Part shown: piece by piece, positions 7,662 through 18,824 of the stretch | How the letters are laid out: each line of letters starts with the position of its first letter | How positions within the stretch are numbered: the stretch's first letter is position 1 | From: Vibrio tarriae | GTDB taxonomy: Bacteria; Pseudomonadota; Gammaproteobacteria; Enterobacterales; Vibrionaceae | Length of the DNA stretch: 64,000 nt | Assembly (NCBI RefSeq): GCF_002216685.1 | Contig: NZ_CP022353.1 | Location: 2,108,001-2,172,000, forward strand | Reading direction: 5' to 3' | Translations under genes and position numbers: made by a program | The notes under the pieces: model-generated | The model's database searches: none | What the model saw: only the letters and a program-made list of their open reading frames with translations | What the model was told of the DNA's origin: nothing

Positions 7662-9338
7662 ATGGATCTCATCCTCTCATTACTGCAACAGATGTGTGTT
7701 TACCTTGTTCTCGCCTATATGTTGAGTAAAACGCCGATCTTCATTCCTTTACTTAACATTTCTGGTCGGTTTGACCACAAAATCAGTGTTTATGTTCTAT
7801 TTTCGCTGTTTTGCATTATGGGCACCTACTTTGGCCTACAGATCAATGATGCGATTGCCAATACACGTGCCATCGGCGCTGTAATGGGGGGTCTGTTTGG
7901 TGGACCTGTGATTGGTTTTGCGGTTGGCCTCACCGGAGGCTTACACCGCTATACCTTAGGAGGATTTACCGATCTCGCCTGCGCAATTTCCACCACCGCT
8001 GAAGGTTTAATTGGCGGCTTGCTACACACCTATTTGCTGCGCAAAGGCAAAGGGAAATTACTGTTTAGCCCAAGTATTGTCTTTGCGGTGACCTTATTTG
8101 CCGAAATTGTGCAGATGCTGATCATCTTGGTCGTGGCTAAACCGTTTGAGCAGTCTTACGCGCTGGTTTCCACCATCGCCGCGCCAATGATCATTGCTAA
8201 CTCAGTCGGTGCCGCACTGTTTATGAGCATCTTGCTCGATCGCAAAACCATTTTTGAAGAGTATTCCGCGACGTTTTCACGCCGCGCTCTGAATATTGCC
8301 GAGCGTTCTGTTGGTATCCTTGCTGCCGGTTTTAACCCAGAAAATGCCAACAAAATTGCCCGAATCGTGTATGAACAGACCAATGTCGGCGCGGTCTCGA
8401 TCACCGATCGCGAAAAGATTCTCGCCTTTGTCGGGATTGGCGATGATCACCATAAACCGAATACACCGATCAGCTCGCAAAGCACGCTCGATGCGATTAA
8501 TCGCAACGCCATCATCTATCTCGATGGCAAAGAGCATCCTTATCAATGTTCTTTGTCTCCGACCTGCAAACTGGGGTCTGCGTTAATCATTCCGTTGCGA
8601 GCTGGCGATCGAGTGATCGGCACCATCAAGCTCTACGAGCCAAAACGTAAGCTCTTTTCCACCATCAATATGTCAATGGCACAGGGCATCGCCCAACTGC
8701 TATCCAGCCAAATTTTGTATGGCGAATATCAGCAAAAACAAATCCTGCTCTCGCGAGCGGAAATCAAACTCCTGCAAGCGCAGGTTAATCCGCATTTTCT
8801 GTTTAACGCACTCAACACCATCAGTGCGGTGATCCGCCGTGAGCCAGATAAAGCCCGCGAGCTGATTTTGCATCTGTCGCAATTTTTCCGCAGTAACCTC
8901 AAACAGAACGTCGAAACCGTCACTTTGCGTGAAGAGCTTGCCCACGTGAACGCTTACCTCACTATTGAAAAAGCGCGCTTTAGTGACAGGCTCGATGTGG
9001 AAATTGAGATTGATGATGCCCTGCTAGAACGTAATGTCCCCAGCTTCACTTTGCAGCCTTTGGTGGAAAATGCCATCAAACACGGCACCTCTAACCTACT
9101 CGAAGCTGGCAAAGTGCGCATTTACAGTGAAATGGTTGAAGGGGGAATGCGCGTCGTGGTGGAAGACAACGCCGGGCTCTATCAACCACCGAGTGAAGAT
9201 TACGATGGTTTAGGGATGCAAATTGTTCAGAAACGTCTCACCAATAAATTTGGTACACAATCAGGGCTACAGATTGAAGTAGCGCCGCAAGAGTACACGC
9301 GAATGAGCTTTGTCATTCCACAGCAAGGCACTTACTAA
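7662..9338 (+). CDS. btsS: LytS-family sensor histidine kinase, BtsS (YehU)-like
   Basis: Inner-membrane sensor kinase of 558 residues. The N-terminal 5TM-LYT transmembrane domain (about 1-195) carries the family block GAVMGGLFGGPVIGFAVG. A GAF domain (about 220-345) follows, then a His_kinase dimerisation segment with QVNPHFLFNALNT (phospho-acceptor His near 375), and a HATPase domain with NAIKHG and GLGMQIV. Length and partner match E. coli BtsS (561 residues), a high-affinity pyruvate sensor. The response regulator follows after nine bases. Pyruvate as the ligand is inferred from the family. The likely target, a CstA-family transporter, lies 6 kb downstream. Confidence 0.85.
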   Translation: MDLILSLLQQMCVYLVLAYMLSKTPIFIPLLNISGRFDHKISVYVLFSLFCIMGTYFGLQINDAIANTRAIGAVMGGLFGGPVIGFAVGLTGGLHRYTLGGFTDLACAISTTAEGLIGGLLHTYLLRKGKGKLLFSPSIVFAVTLFAEIVQMLIILVVAKPFEQSYALVSTIAAPMIIANSVGAALFMSILLDRKTIFEEYSATFSRRALNIAERSVGILAAGFNPENANKIARIVYEQTNVGAVSITDREKILAFVGIGDDHHKPNTPISSQSTLDAINRNAIIYLDGKEHPYQCSLSPTCKLGSALIIPLRAGDRVIGTIKLYEPKRKLFSTINMSMAQGIAQLLSSQILYGEYQQKQILLSRAEIKLLQAQVNPHFLFNALNTISAVIRREPDKARELILHLSQFFRSNLKQNVETVTLREELAHVNAYLTIEKARFSDRLDVEIEIDDALLERNVPSFTLQPLVENAIKHGTSNLLEAGKVRIYSEMVEGGMRVVVEDNAGLYQPPSEDYDGLGMQIVQKRLTNKFGTQSGLQIEVAPQEYTRMSFVIPQQGTY

Positions 9339-9347
9339 GGGATTAAC

Positions 9348-10061
9348 ATGTTAACTGCATTAGTCATTGACGATGAACGCTTTGCCCGCGAAGAACTCGC
9401 GGAACTCTTGACGGAAAGCGGCCAGATTGAAGTCATAGGCCAAGCCAGCAATGCAATTGAAGGGTTGAAAAAAGTCAATCAACTCAAGCCGGATGTGGTG
9501 TTTTTGGATATTCAGATGCCGCAAATTTCGGGCATTGAGCTGCTGAGTATGCTTGACCCAGAGACCATGCCTGAGGTGGTGTTTGTTACCGCCTACGATC
9601 AATATGCGCTGCAAGCGTTTGAAGATAACGCGTTTGATTACCTACTCAAACCCGTGGATACCGAACGTTTAGCCAAAACCGTGCAGCGTTTGCTGCGCCA
9701 ACATAAGAAAAGTGACTACTCACCACTGACGCAACCGAGCCTAGATCAGCTCCCTTGCACGGGTTTAAACCGAATTGTGCTACTGCCGATTCATGAAGTG
9801 GAATTTGCCTACAGTGACATCAGTGGCGTCAATGTGCAGACTGCGCAGCAAAAAGCGACCAGTCAATTGACCTTGAAGGTGTTGGAAGAGAAAACCGCGT
9901 TAGTGCGCTGTCATCGCCAGTACTTGGTGAATTTGAAAGCGATCCGCGAAATTAAACTGTTAGAAAACGGGCTAGCGGAAATGATTACCCATACGGGTCA
10001 CAAGGTTCCAGTCAGCCGCCGTTATCTTAAAGAGCTGAAAGAGATGCTGGGATTTTATTGA
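9348..10061 (+). CDS. btsR: LytTR-family response regulator, BtsR (YehT)-like
   Basis: Response regulator of 237 residues. The receiver domain (about 1-120) has acidic residues DDE near 8-10, the phospho-acceptor in FLDIQMPQISG (Asp about 54), and conserved Thr and Lys (VTAYD, LLKPVD). The LytTR DNA-binding domain (about 135-237) ends in CHRQYLVNLKAI and VPVSRRYLKELKE. It matches E. coli BtsR (239 residues) closely through both domains. TAAGGG precedes the ATG. E. coli BtsR binds direct repeats resembling ACC(G/A)CT(C/T)A. Six such half-sites occur upstream of the CstA-family gene in this window, so I propose that gene as its target. Confidence 0.87.
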   Translation: MLTALVIDDERFAREELAELLTESGQIEVIGQASNAIEGLKKVNQLKPDVVFLDIQMPQISGIELLSMLDPETMPEVVFVTAYDQYALQAFEDNAFDYLLKPVDTERLAKTVQRLLRQHKKSDYSPLTQPSLDQLPCTGLNRIVLLPIHEVEFAYSDISGVNVQTAQQKATSQLTLKVLEEKTALVRCHRQYLVNLKAIREIKLLENGLAEMITHTGHKVPVSRRYLKELKEMLGFY

Positions 10062-10068
10062 TCCCAGC
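10046..10068. terminator. Stem-loop at the btsR 3' end
   Basis: GCTGGGAT and ATCCCAGC form a perfect 8-bp stem overlapping the btsR stop codon, between convergent btsR and nagZ. No T-run follows on either strand, so it may be a weak or factor-assisted terminator. Confidence 0.45.
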
Positions 10069-10087
10069 CCCACTTCTATGAGCAAAA

Positions 10088-11080
10088 CTATTCGGAGAAC
10101 TGCTCGATTAAGCGCTGCATATTGGCTGACGCTTGCTGCCAACGCTCTGAGCGCTTCAGCTCACTGTAGCTAAGTTGCTGTTTTTTCAGCAGTGCTTCAG
10201 CTTGCGGCACTTCCATGATCGGAAGGTTATCCAGCACTTCGACTGCCGCTTCACGCTTGTTACACATCAAAATCATGTCACAACCCGCGACCAAGGCTTG
10301 ATGAGATCGCTCAACTGGCCCGCCCATCACGGCAGCGCCTTCCATACTCAAATCATCAGAGAACACGATGCCTTTAAAGCCGAGTTCTTCACGTAACACA
10401 TGCTTTAACCAGTAGCTCGAACCGCTCGCAGGTTGGGCATCATAATGCGGATACACCACATGGGCTGGCATCATAGCATCCAGCACTCCCGCCTCAATTT
10501 GCGCACGGAAAATCGCCATGTCTTGCGCAATCGTCTCCCGTTCATCGTAAGGGGTTTCTAAATGCGAGTCGGCAATCACCGCGCCATGACCAGGGAAATG
10601 TTTACCGGTGGTCGCCATGCCGACGGCTTTCATGCCGCGCAGAAAAGCACTGCTGTGCTTAAGTACAGTTTGAACATCTTCACCAAAAGCGCGGTTGCCA
10701 ATCGCTTTACAGGCAAAGCCCATATCAAGCACGGGCGCAAAACTTAAATCGACATCGTGTGCAATCAGCTCTGCCGCCATCAACCAACCGCCTTGTTCAG
10801 CGAGATCAACGCTATTCTGAGCACGCGCGTAATACTGCGCAGGGGGAATGCGAGAAAAGCCTTCACGGAAACGCTGCACACGGCCACCTTCTTGATCGAC
10901 ACCAATCAAAATCGGTCTTTTCGCCGCTTGGCGGATCGCTTTATTAAGCGCCAGCAATTGCTGGTTATCGTGATAGTTGCGACCAAACAGAATCACACCA
11001 CCCACTGTCGGGTGCTGCAGAATTTCACGATCTTCGGCACTCAGTTCGTAACCGGCCACATCCAACCAAAGCGGTCCCAT
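10088..11080 (-). CDS. nagZ: Beta-N-acetylglucosaminidase NagZ (GH3)
   Basis: Cytoplasmic glycoside hydrolase that removes GlcNAc from 1,6-anhydro muropeptides during peptidoglycan recycling. The 330-residue single-domain GH3 protein has [13 protein letters not shown] near residue 60, the loop [18 protein letters not shown] (160-177) carrying the proposed catalytic Asp/His pair, and the nucleophile in [10 protein letters not shown] (Asp242). GGAGC precedes the ATG at 11080. It is divergent from anmK-murQ, which act on the anhydroMurNAc branch of the same pathway, so both strands of this locus serve recycling. By analogy with other bacteria its product can influence beta-lactamase induction. 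Confidence 0.95.
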   Translation of the reverse strand: MGPLWLDVAGYELSAEDREILQHPTVGGVILFGRNYHDNQQLLALNKAIRQAAKRPILIGVDQEGGRVQRFREGFSRIPPAQYYARAQNSVDLAEQGGWLMAAELIAHDVDLSFAPVLDMGFACKAIGNRAFGEDVQTVLKHSSAFLRGMKAVGMATTGKHFPGHGAVIADSHLETPYDERETIAQDMAIFRAQIEAGVLDAMMPAHVVYPHYDAQPASGSSYWLKHVLREELGFKGIVFSDDLSMEGAAVMGGPVERSHQALVAGCDMILMCNKREAAVEVLDNLPIMEVPQAEALLKKQQLSYSELKRSERWQQASANMQRLIEQFSE

Positions 11081-11185
11081 GCTTGCTCCTTGAAAAAATT
11101 GGCAAAATTGTCACAAGCCACGAGGTTATTCAGTTTATTTTTCAATTACAATGCCTTTGTTTGAATATGACAGAGGGATAACCAA

Positions 11186-13239
<2,054 letters not shown>

Positions 13240-13254
13240 TTAGCCAGAGCAAAA

Positions 13255-13275
13255 CGAGAGCCCTAGAGGCTCTCG
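13255..13275 (-). terminator. Terminator of the antiporter gene (overlaps its stop codon)
   Basis: CGAGAGCC and GGCTCTCG form a perfect 8-bp stem with loop CTAGA. On the minus strand the stem is followed by TTTT. It overlaps the end of the antiporter gene and may also act on murQ read-through from the other side. Confidence 0.6.
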
Positions 13276-15062
13276 TGACTTTTGATCAGAGACACGACAA
13301 TTTCGCCCTCTTTCGGCGCAAAACTCGCCACATCCTGACACATCTGCACCCGCCCACGGCTGTCGACTAAAAACAGCGGCAAAACAAAACTCTCTTTGTG
13401 GGTTTGCTGATAATCCTGATAAGTGAAGTTTTCGCTCAATTTGGTGTGCTTCACTTCCGCACCTTGGCCGACTAAACTCGCCAGTTTTTTGTAACTCACT
13501 TCACCACCTAAAAATGGCAAGCCATGGTATTCCTGAGCCACTAGATGCTTTTCACTGACGTTATTGGACGCGTTGTCATTAAGGCAAAATACACGCTTAT
13601 CACCAAAATCCGATAAAAACTGCATACAGGCCATGATGTTGAAGTGTTTATCAGGGCTGAGTGCCAACACATGCCCAATCCCAATCAAATTGAGGTAATC
13701 CTCGGCATGGCTAGATATTGGGTTACCGTAATAGTGCTCCAGACCTGCCATTCGAGCTTGGCGAATGTAGTCCCAGTTGGAATCCGTCACCACGACTCGA
13801 CAATCATACTTAGCGATCGCTAAGCCAACCTGACGCGCCACATCATTCGCACCAATGATCAAAAAGCCTTTCGGCGCAGGTTCAGACACCTTCAATGCCA
13901 ACGCCATTGGTCGAGCAGTCGCACTTTGCAGCACGACGGTGCCAATGATCACCATAAAGGTCAGCGGCACTAATAGCTTGGCATCGGCAATACCAAACTC
14001 CATCAATTTGATGGCAAACAGAGAAGAGATCGAAGCGGCCACAATCCCGCGCGGAGCCACCCAAGCTAAAAAGGCTTTTTCACGAACATTGAGCGTGCTG
14101 CGCAAAGTTGAAATGAAGATAGACGCAGGGCGAGCCAGAAGTTGCATCACCACAAACAGTCCTAAGGCACTCCAACCTAAGGCTTGGAAATCCGCCACCT
14201 CAATCCGCGCCGCAAGCAGAATAAACAGCCCCGTGATCAGCAAAATCGTCAGATGCTCTTTAAAGTGCAAAATGTGTTGGATATTGACCCCTTTAGCATT
14301 CGCCAGCCACATCCCCATGACAGTCACTGTCAGTAAGCCAGATTCGGACTCCAAGGCATTGGACGCAGCAAACACACCGAGTACGACACTTAGCACCGCA
14401 AATGGTTGTAAATATTCCGGCAACAAGCTTCGACGCAACACCGCCGCTACCGCTGCTCCGGAGGCAATGCCAATCGCAAAACCGACGAGTAAAATCAGGC
14501 CAAACACTTCTAAGCTATGGGCACGACTGCTGGATACGATGAACTCATACACCATCACCACAAACAGTGCGCCAAGTGGATCGATTAAAATCCCCTCCCA
14601 ACGCAGAATATTCGCTAAGCGTGCGGTTGGGCGTACTGTGCGCAGCAAAGGCACAATCACGGTTGGACCGGTCACTACAGTTAAGCTGCCAAACATCAGC
14701 GCTAACGGCCATTCAAAGCCAAGTAGCCAATGTGCGGCCGTACTTGTGATCCCCCATGAGACGAGTGCGCCAACCGTGACAATGCTCCACACTGTATTAC
14801 TGACGCCGCGGATCTCTTTGAAGTTTAGAGTCAGACTGCCTTCAAACAAAATCACCGCCACGGCAAGTGAAACAAGAGGGAACAGCAAATCTCCCAATAA
14901 CCGTTCGGGATTTAACACCCCAAACACAGGGCCAGCCAAAATCCCCGCCAACAGCAAAAATAAGATAGCAGGCAGGCGCAGTCGCCACGCTAACCACTGA
15001 CATCCTAAACCGACTACGCCAACCGCAGCGATAGTCAGAGCAATAGACTCTTCGTGCATCAT
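13263..15062 (-). CDS. CPA1-type monovalent cation/proton antiporter with C-terminal RCK-like domain
   Basis: Inner-membrane Na+/H+ or K+/H+ antiporter of 599 residues. About twelve hydrophobic segments span residues 8-395, with family blocks VILFEGSLTLNFKEI, TVVTGPTVIVPLLR, WEGILIDPLGALFVVMVYEF and WVAPRGIVAASISSLFA. A cytoplasmic TrkA_N/RCK-like segment follows (about 405-520), starting GFLIIGANDVARQVGLAIAKYDCRVVVTDS, a dinucleotide-binding fold that usually gates transport. Two adjacent ATGs (15062, 15059) follow AGAGGTG; the second has better spacing. Substrate ion cannot be decided from sequence. It lies 18 bases downstream of a small lipoprotein gene and is probably cotranscribed with it. 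Confidence 0.85.
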   Translation of the reverse strand: MMHEESIALTIAAVGVVGLGCQWLAWRLRLPAILFLLLAGILAGPVFGVLNPERLLGDLLFPLVSLAVAVILFEGSLTLNFKEIRGVSNTVWSIVTVGALVSWGITSTAAHWLLGFEWPLALMFGSLTVVTGPTVIVPLLRTVRPTARLANILRWEGILIDPLGALFVVMVYEFIVSSSRAHSLEVFGLILLVGFAIGIASGAAVAAVLRRSLLPEYLQPFAVLSVVLGVFAASNALESESGLLTVTVMGMWLANAKGVNIQHILHFKEHLTILLITGLFILLAARIEVADFQALGWSALGLFVVMQLLARPASIFISTLRSTLNVREKAFLAWVAPRGIVAASISSLFAIKLMEFGIADAKLLVPLTFMVIIGTVVLQSATARPMALALKVSEPAPKGFLIIGANDVARQVGLAIAKYDCRVVVTDSNWDYIRQARMAGLEHYYGNPISSHAEDYLNLIGIGHVLALSPDKHFNIMACMQFLSDFGDKRVFCLNDNASNNVSEKHLVAQEYHGLPFLGGEVSYKKLASLVGQGAEVKHTKLSENFTYQDYQQTHKESFVLPLFLVDSRGRVQMCQDVASFAPKEGEIVVSLIKSHESL

Positions 15063-15080
15063 TGCACCTCTTCTTATCAG

Positions 15081-15422
15081 TTATTGATTGTATTCATTCC
15101 AACCGCGTTGCCACTCCATACGAAATCGCTGCGCCTGCTCCGTACCTTCACAAATTCCTTCATAATATTGGCCGCTCAAGCCAATTTGATAAGCAACATC
15201 GGGGTTACAATATTGATCTAATCCCTTTTGGTAGCCTTGTTCATAATCGCCAAGTTTGACTGAGCCGAGCGCCATTAAGCTTTTATAGCTCCGCTGAGTA
15301 TGCCCAGTCACGGCATCTTGATAACCGATTTGATACCAATTACCCTCTTGTACTAACTGTGACTCACTCGCAGCACAACCTACAAGCAGCGCTATAAAGC
15401 TCATTACTATCCATTTTTTCAT
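15081..15422 (-). CDS. Small lipoprotein, DUF2799-like
   Basis: Predicted 113-residue envelope lipoprotein. The N-terminal signal MKKWIVMSFIALLVGCA ends in a lipobox (LLVGC) with the lipidated Cys at residue 16. The residue after it is Ala, which does not signal inner-membrane retention. The mature part has repeated aromatic/glycine motifs (YQIGYQDAVTGH, YEQGYQKGLDQYC, YQIGLSGQYYEGIC, WQRGWNEYN) typical of DUF2799 proteins. Function is unknown. It is the first gene of a two-gene unit with the antiporter and diverges from the CstA-family transporter, so its promoter shares the region that holds the six-site array. Confidence 0.8.
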   Translation of the reverse strand: MKKWIVMSFIALLVGCAASESQLVQEGNWYQIGYQDAVTGHTQRSYKSLMALGSVKLGDYEQGYQKGLDQYCNPDVAYQIGLSGQYYEGICEGTEQAQRFRMEWQRGWNEYNQ

Positions 15423-15469
15423 GTTTTACCTTGAGTTAGCCGAACGCATCTTGTTGGTGAAACGAGCAT

Positions 15470-15580
15470 GCCATTGAATCGGGTGTGCTGCCACTCAAAT
15501 TTATACTCAACCGTTTACTCTCACTCTAAACCACTCAATCAAACTAAACGCCGCTTAACTCACCACACGACCACTGACTC
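15470..15580 (+). promoter_or_regulatory. Six direct half-sites at exact 20-bp spacing upstream of the CstA-family gene
   Basis: Octamers starting at 15470, 15490, 15510, 15530, 15550 and 15570 read GCCATTGA, GCCACTCA, ACCGTTTA, ACCACTCA, GCCGCTTA and ACCACTGA. Positions CC (2-3), T (6) and A (8) are invariant, giving RCCRYTNA, and the next bases tend to (A/C)TC. This resembles the BtsR (YehT) half-site ACC(G/A)CT(C/T)A as I recall it. No copy is present one period before or after. The array ends about 10 bp before the expected -35 region of the transporter promoter. I infer LytTR-regulator binding, most simply by the BtsR-like protein encoded in this window. Confidence 0.7.
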
Positions 15581-15589
15581 GGAAAGCCA

Positions 15590-15618
15590 GTGAAGCTCGC
15601 TTATTGATAAATTACTAT
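15590..15618 (+). promoter_or_regulatory. Possible activator-dependent promoter of the CstA-family gene
   Basis: A -10-like TACTAT lies at 15613-15618. The position 17 bp upstream (GTGAAG, 15590-15595) is a poor -35, as expected for a promoter that needs an activator bound at the adjacent repeats. Confidence 0.4.
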
Positions 15619-15657
15619 CCACAGTGAGCTTAATTCATTAACAAAAGGACAAACGCT

Positions 15658-17142
15658 ATGTTGTGGTTTCTTACCTGTGTCGCAGCCCTCGTTGGCGGTT
15701 ACTTTATTTACGGAGCTTTCGTAGAGAAAGTATTTGGCATCAACGAAAAGCGTCAAACCCCTGCCCATACAAAAACGGACGGCGTCGACTATGTACCGAT
15801 GTCCACCCCAAAAGTTTATCTCGTACAACTGCTGAACATCGCCGGTGTTGGTCCTATCTTTGGTCCAATCATGGGTGCGCTGTACGGCCCTGCAGCTATG
15901 TTGTGGATCGTGGTGGGCTGCATCTTCGCGGGTGCAGTACACGACTACTTCTCAGGTATGCTTTCTATCCGTAACGGTGGTGCTTCAGTTCCATCCATCA
16001 CGGGTCGTTACTTAGGCAATGGCGCAAAACACTTTATGAACATTTTTGCCATTGTGTTGCTGCTTCTGGTTGGTGTGGTGTTCGTTTCAGCCCCTGCTGG
16101 CATGATCACTAACCTGATTAACCAACAAACTGACTTAACCGTCAGCATGACCACCATGGTCGTGATCATCTTCGCTTACTACATTCTGGCGACTATCGTT
16201 CCTGTTGATAAAATCATCGGCCGTTTCTACCCACTGTTTGGTGCGCTACTGATTTTCATGTCGGTTGGTTTGATGACGGCGATTGCGTTCTCTTCTGAGC
16301 ACCAAGTGCTGGGCGGATTTGAAATCAGCGATATGGTGAAAAACCTCAACCCGAATGACATGCCTCTGTGGCCAGCTCTGTTCATCACCATCGCTTGTGG
16401 TGCTATCTCTGGCTTCCACGCGACTCAGTCTCCGCTGATGGCACGCTGTATGGAAAATGAGAAGAACGGTCGCTTCGTGTTTTACGGCGCGATGATTGGT
16501 GAAGGCATCATTGCTCTTATCTGGTGTACCATTGCTCTCTCTTTCTTCGGCTCGCTGGAAGCGCTGTCTGAAGCGGTGAAAAACGGTGGCCCAGGTAACG
16601 TGGTTTACGGTGCTTCTTTCGGCCTGCTGGGTGTGTTTGGTGGTGTGATTGCTTTCCTTGGCGTGGTGATCCTGCCTATCACTTCGGGTGATACCGCGTT
16701 CCGTTCAAGCCGTCTGATCTTGGCTGAATACTTCAACATGGAGCAAAAAACACTGCGTAACCGCCTACTGATGGCTGTACCTCTGTTCGTTATCGGTGCA
16801 GTGCTGACTCAAGTCGATTTCGGTATCATCTGGCGTTACTTCGGTTTTGCAAACCAAGCGACCGCAGTCATGATGCTGTGGACAGCCACCGCTTACCTGA
16901 TGCGCCACAACAAACTGCACTGGATCTGTACTGTACCTGCGCTGTTTATGACTACCGTGTGTATCAGCTTCATCCTTAACAGCAGCACGTTAGGTTTTGG
17001 CTTACCAATGCAGATTTCAACCATTGCAGGTGTACTGGCTGCTCTGGGCGCTCTGGCTTATGTCGCGAAAGTGTCAAAAGGCAAAGGCGAAACCGATCTT
17101 GCCGATGAAGAGAAACCGCAAGGCGTAACGAAAACCGCTTAA
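15658..17142 (+). CDS. cstA: Short CstA-family transporter (carbon starvation / pyruvate or peptide uptake)
   Basis: Inner-membrane protein of 494 residues with about 13-14 hydrophobic segments. CstA family blocks are clear: YFIYGAFVEKVFGI near residue 15, QLLNIAGVGPIFGPIMGALYGP near 58, GAVHDYFSGMLSIRNGG near 95, GFHATQSPLMARCMENE, TSGDTAFRSSRLILAEYF and a C-terminal 5TM part with YFGFANQATAVMMLW. It is much shorter than E. coli CstA or BtsT (about 700), so it belongs to a compact subfamily. AAAAGGAC precedes the ATG. A monocistronic unit, closed by a terminator. Pyruvate transport is inferred from the upstream BtsR-like sites; peptide transport is the alternative. Confidence 0.85.
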   Translation: MLWFLTCVAALVGGYFIYGAFVEKVFGINEKRQTPAHTKTDGVDYVPMSTPKVYLVQLLNIAGVGPIFGPIMGALYGPAAMLWIVVGCIFAGAVHDYFSGMLSIRNGGASVPSITGRYLGNGAKHFMNIFAIVLLLLVGVVFVSAPAGMITNLINQQTDLTVSMTTMVVIIFAYYILATIVPVDKIIGRFYPLFGALLIFMSVGLMTAIAFSSEHQVLGGFEISDMVKNLNPNDMPLWPALFITIACGAISGFHATQSPLMARCMENEKNGRFVFYGAMIGEGIIALIWCTIALSFFGSLEALSEAVKNGGPGNVVYGASFGLLGVFGGVIAFLGVVILPITSGDTAFRSSRLILAEYFNMEQKTLRNRLLMAVPLFVIGAVLTQVDFGIIWRYFGFANQATAVMMLWTATAYLMRHNKLHWICTVPALFMTTVCISFILNSSTLGFGLPMQISTIAGVLAALGALAYVAKVSKGKGETDLADEEKPQGVTKTA

Positions 17143-17175
17143 TCTCGACGCTTCAATCACCTGATTGAAAACGAA

Positions 17176-17205
17176 AATGGCTCCCAATCTGGGAGCCATT
17201 TTTTG
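17176..17205 (+). terminator. Intrinsic terminator of the CstA-family gene
   Basis: AAATGGCTCCC and GGGAGCCATTT form a strong stem around AATCT, followed by TTTT. It lies 34 bases after the stop codon. Confidence 0.88.
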
Positions 17206-17277
17206 TGCGATATTCCTTTGCAAAGAAATGGCAAAGAAGCCATCCATCTTAGATTCACAAGATGGATGGCGAAATGA

Positions 17278-18228
17278 TTAGTCAACTTGCTTAATTTGCA
17301 GCTCTTTAGGCACTTCAAAGAACATGTTCTCTTCGCGGCCAAGCACCTCTTCTACCGACGTTGCGCCTAGCTCTTTGATGCGATCCAAGATTTGGTTTAC
17401 CAACTCTTCAGGTGCAGAAGCGCCCGCAGTCACCCCAATTAACTGCGCATCAACGAACCACTCAGGGTCGATATCCTGTGGGCAGTCAATCAAGTAACCG
17501 GGAGTGCCCAACTTCTCAGCCAACTCCTTTAATCGAGTCGAATTCGATGAGTTTTTCGAGCCCACCACCACCATCACATCGACTTGCTCAGCCAAGATAC
17601 GCACCGCATCTTGCCGGTTTTGGGTGGCATAACAGATGTCATCTTTACGCGGGCCTTGGATCTTCGGAAATACACGGCGCAGTTCATCAATCACATCCGC
17701 CGTTTCATCGACTGACAACGTTGTTTGGCTCACGTAGTGTAGGTTACTTGGATCTTTCACCTTAGCTTGCAGTGATACGACATCTTCCGGTTTTTCGACC
17801 AGATACATGCCGCCTGTATCACTGGCATACTGACCCATCGTGCCTTCCACTTCAGGATGGCCGGCATGACCAATCAACACCACTTCCATATGTTTACGAC
17901 TGGCACGCGCGACTTCCATATGTACTTTAGTCACCAGTGGACAAGTCGCATCAAATACCGTCAGTGAACGCTCTTTCGCTTCTTGGCGAACCGCTTGCGA
18001 CACACCATGAGCCGAAAAAATCACAATGTTATCGTCGGGAACTTCATTTAATTCCTCAACAAAGCGGGCTCCACGCTGCTTTAACCCCTCGACCACAAAG
18101 CGGTTGTGCACCACTTCATGACGCACATAAATCGGCGGCTGATAAAGCTCCAGCGCACGCTCAACAATGCTGATCGCGCGATCCACACCCGCGCAGAAAC
18201 CGCGAGGGTTGGCTAACAGTATTTTCAT
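17278..18228 (-). CDS. ispH: 4-hydroxy-3-methylbut-2-enyl diphosphate reductase IspH (LytB)
   Basis: [4Fe-4S] enzyme of the last MEP-pathway step, making IPP and DMAPP. The three cluster-binding cysteines lie in [11 protein letters not shown] (Cys12), [12 protein letters not shown] (Cys96) and [11 protein letters not shown]. The conserved catalytic loop [17 protein letters not shown] is also present. I chose the ATG at 18228, giving 316 residues and the same cysteine numbering as E. coli. An upstream in-frame ATG at 18240 would add four residues and has no better ribosome site. It follows fkpB with a 46-base gap and ends the block murJ-ribF-ileS-lspA-fkpB-ispH. Confidence 0.95.
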   Translation of the reverse strand: MKILLANPRGFCAGVDRAISIVERALELYQPPIYVRHEVVHNRFVVEGLKQRGARFVEELNEVPDDNIVIFSAHGVSQAVRQEAKERSLTVFDATCPLVTKVHMEVARASRKHMEVVLIGHAGHPEVEGTMGQYASDTGGMYLVEKPEDVVSLQAKVKDPSNLHYVSQTTLSVDETADVIDELRRVFPKIQGPRKDDICYATQNRQDAVRILAEQVDVMVVVGSKNSSNSTRLKELAEKLGTPGYLIDCPQDIDPEWFVDAQLIGVTAGASAPEELVNQILDRIKELGATSVEEVLGREENMFFEVPKELQIKQVD

Positions 18229-18274
18229 TGGTTTGCTCATTGCTAGTCGTTATGGTTGGCTATTGTAAGGAAAC

Positions 18275-18709
18275 TCACTCAACAGACAAGATCTCAACAT
18301 CAAAGGTGATGTCTTGCCCTGCCAATGGGTGATTGAAATCGACAGTAACTGAGTCACCGGCGATCTCCGTGATGATTCCGGGAATTTCCATTCCGTCAGG
18401 GCCACTGAAAGCCATAATAGTTCCGACCTCTAACTGCAGATCGCCACCAAGAAACTTACTGCGATCCATGTAATGGACATGATCTGGATTGGGCGCCCCA
18501 AACGCATCTTGCGCCGCTAAAGCGACCGATTTTTTCTCGCCCGGCAACATTCCAAGTAAACACTGCTCGAAATTGGGGCTCAGGCTACCGTCGCCCATCA
18601 CTAGCTTGGCAGGTTTTCCTTGATTATGGGTACTGTCAGCAACAGAGCCATCCTTGAGCTTGATCGTAAAATGCAGGGTAACTGCAGAGTTAGAGGCAAT
18701 AGGGTTCAC
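18275..18709 (-). CDS. fkpB: FKBP-type peptidyl-prolyl isomerase FkpB (SlpA)
   Basis: SlyD-like cytoplasmic prolyl isomerase of 144 residues (E. coli FkpB 149). The FKBP part has VTLHFTIKLKDGSVADSTH at the start, then the inserted IF-type segment with QDAFGAPNPDHVHYMDRS, and returns with VDFNHPLAGQDITFDVEIL near the end. Translation starts at GTG (18709) after AAGGTAGTG. It is separated from lspA by a terminator, so fkpB-ispH is probably its own transcription unit here, unlike a simple continuous operon. Confidence 0.92.
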   Translation of the reverse strand: MNPIASNSAVTLHFTIKLKDGSVADSTHNQGKPAKLVMGDGSLSPNFEQCLLGMLPGEKKSVALAAQDAFGAPNPDHVHYMDRSKFLGGDLQLEVGTIMAFSGPDGMEIPGIITEIAGDSVTVDFNHPLAGQDITFDVEILSVE

Positions 18710-18790
18710 GTTATCACTACCTTGTTATTGTTTAACGAACGCCGCTTCACTTTAGCGGAGACGGACGGGCGCTGATGCCAGCCTTTATAG

Positions 18791-18824
18791 TAAAAAGCGC
18801 CCTCCGAATCAACGGACGGCGCTT
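18791..18824 (-). terminator. Intrinsic terminator after lspA
   Basis: On the minus strand AAGCGCCGTCCG and CGGAGGGCGCTT form a long stem with one mismatch, followed by TTTTT. It separates lspA from fkpB. Confidence 0.8.

Noticed and set aside
13855..15000. Long 381-codon open frame on the plus strand
   Set aside because: It lies wholly antisense to the CPA1 antiporter gene, has no ribosome site and encodes a low-complexity Ser/Thr/Lys/Ala-rich product typical of the reverse of a membrane protein gene.
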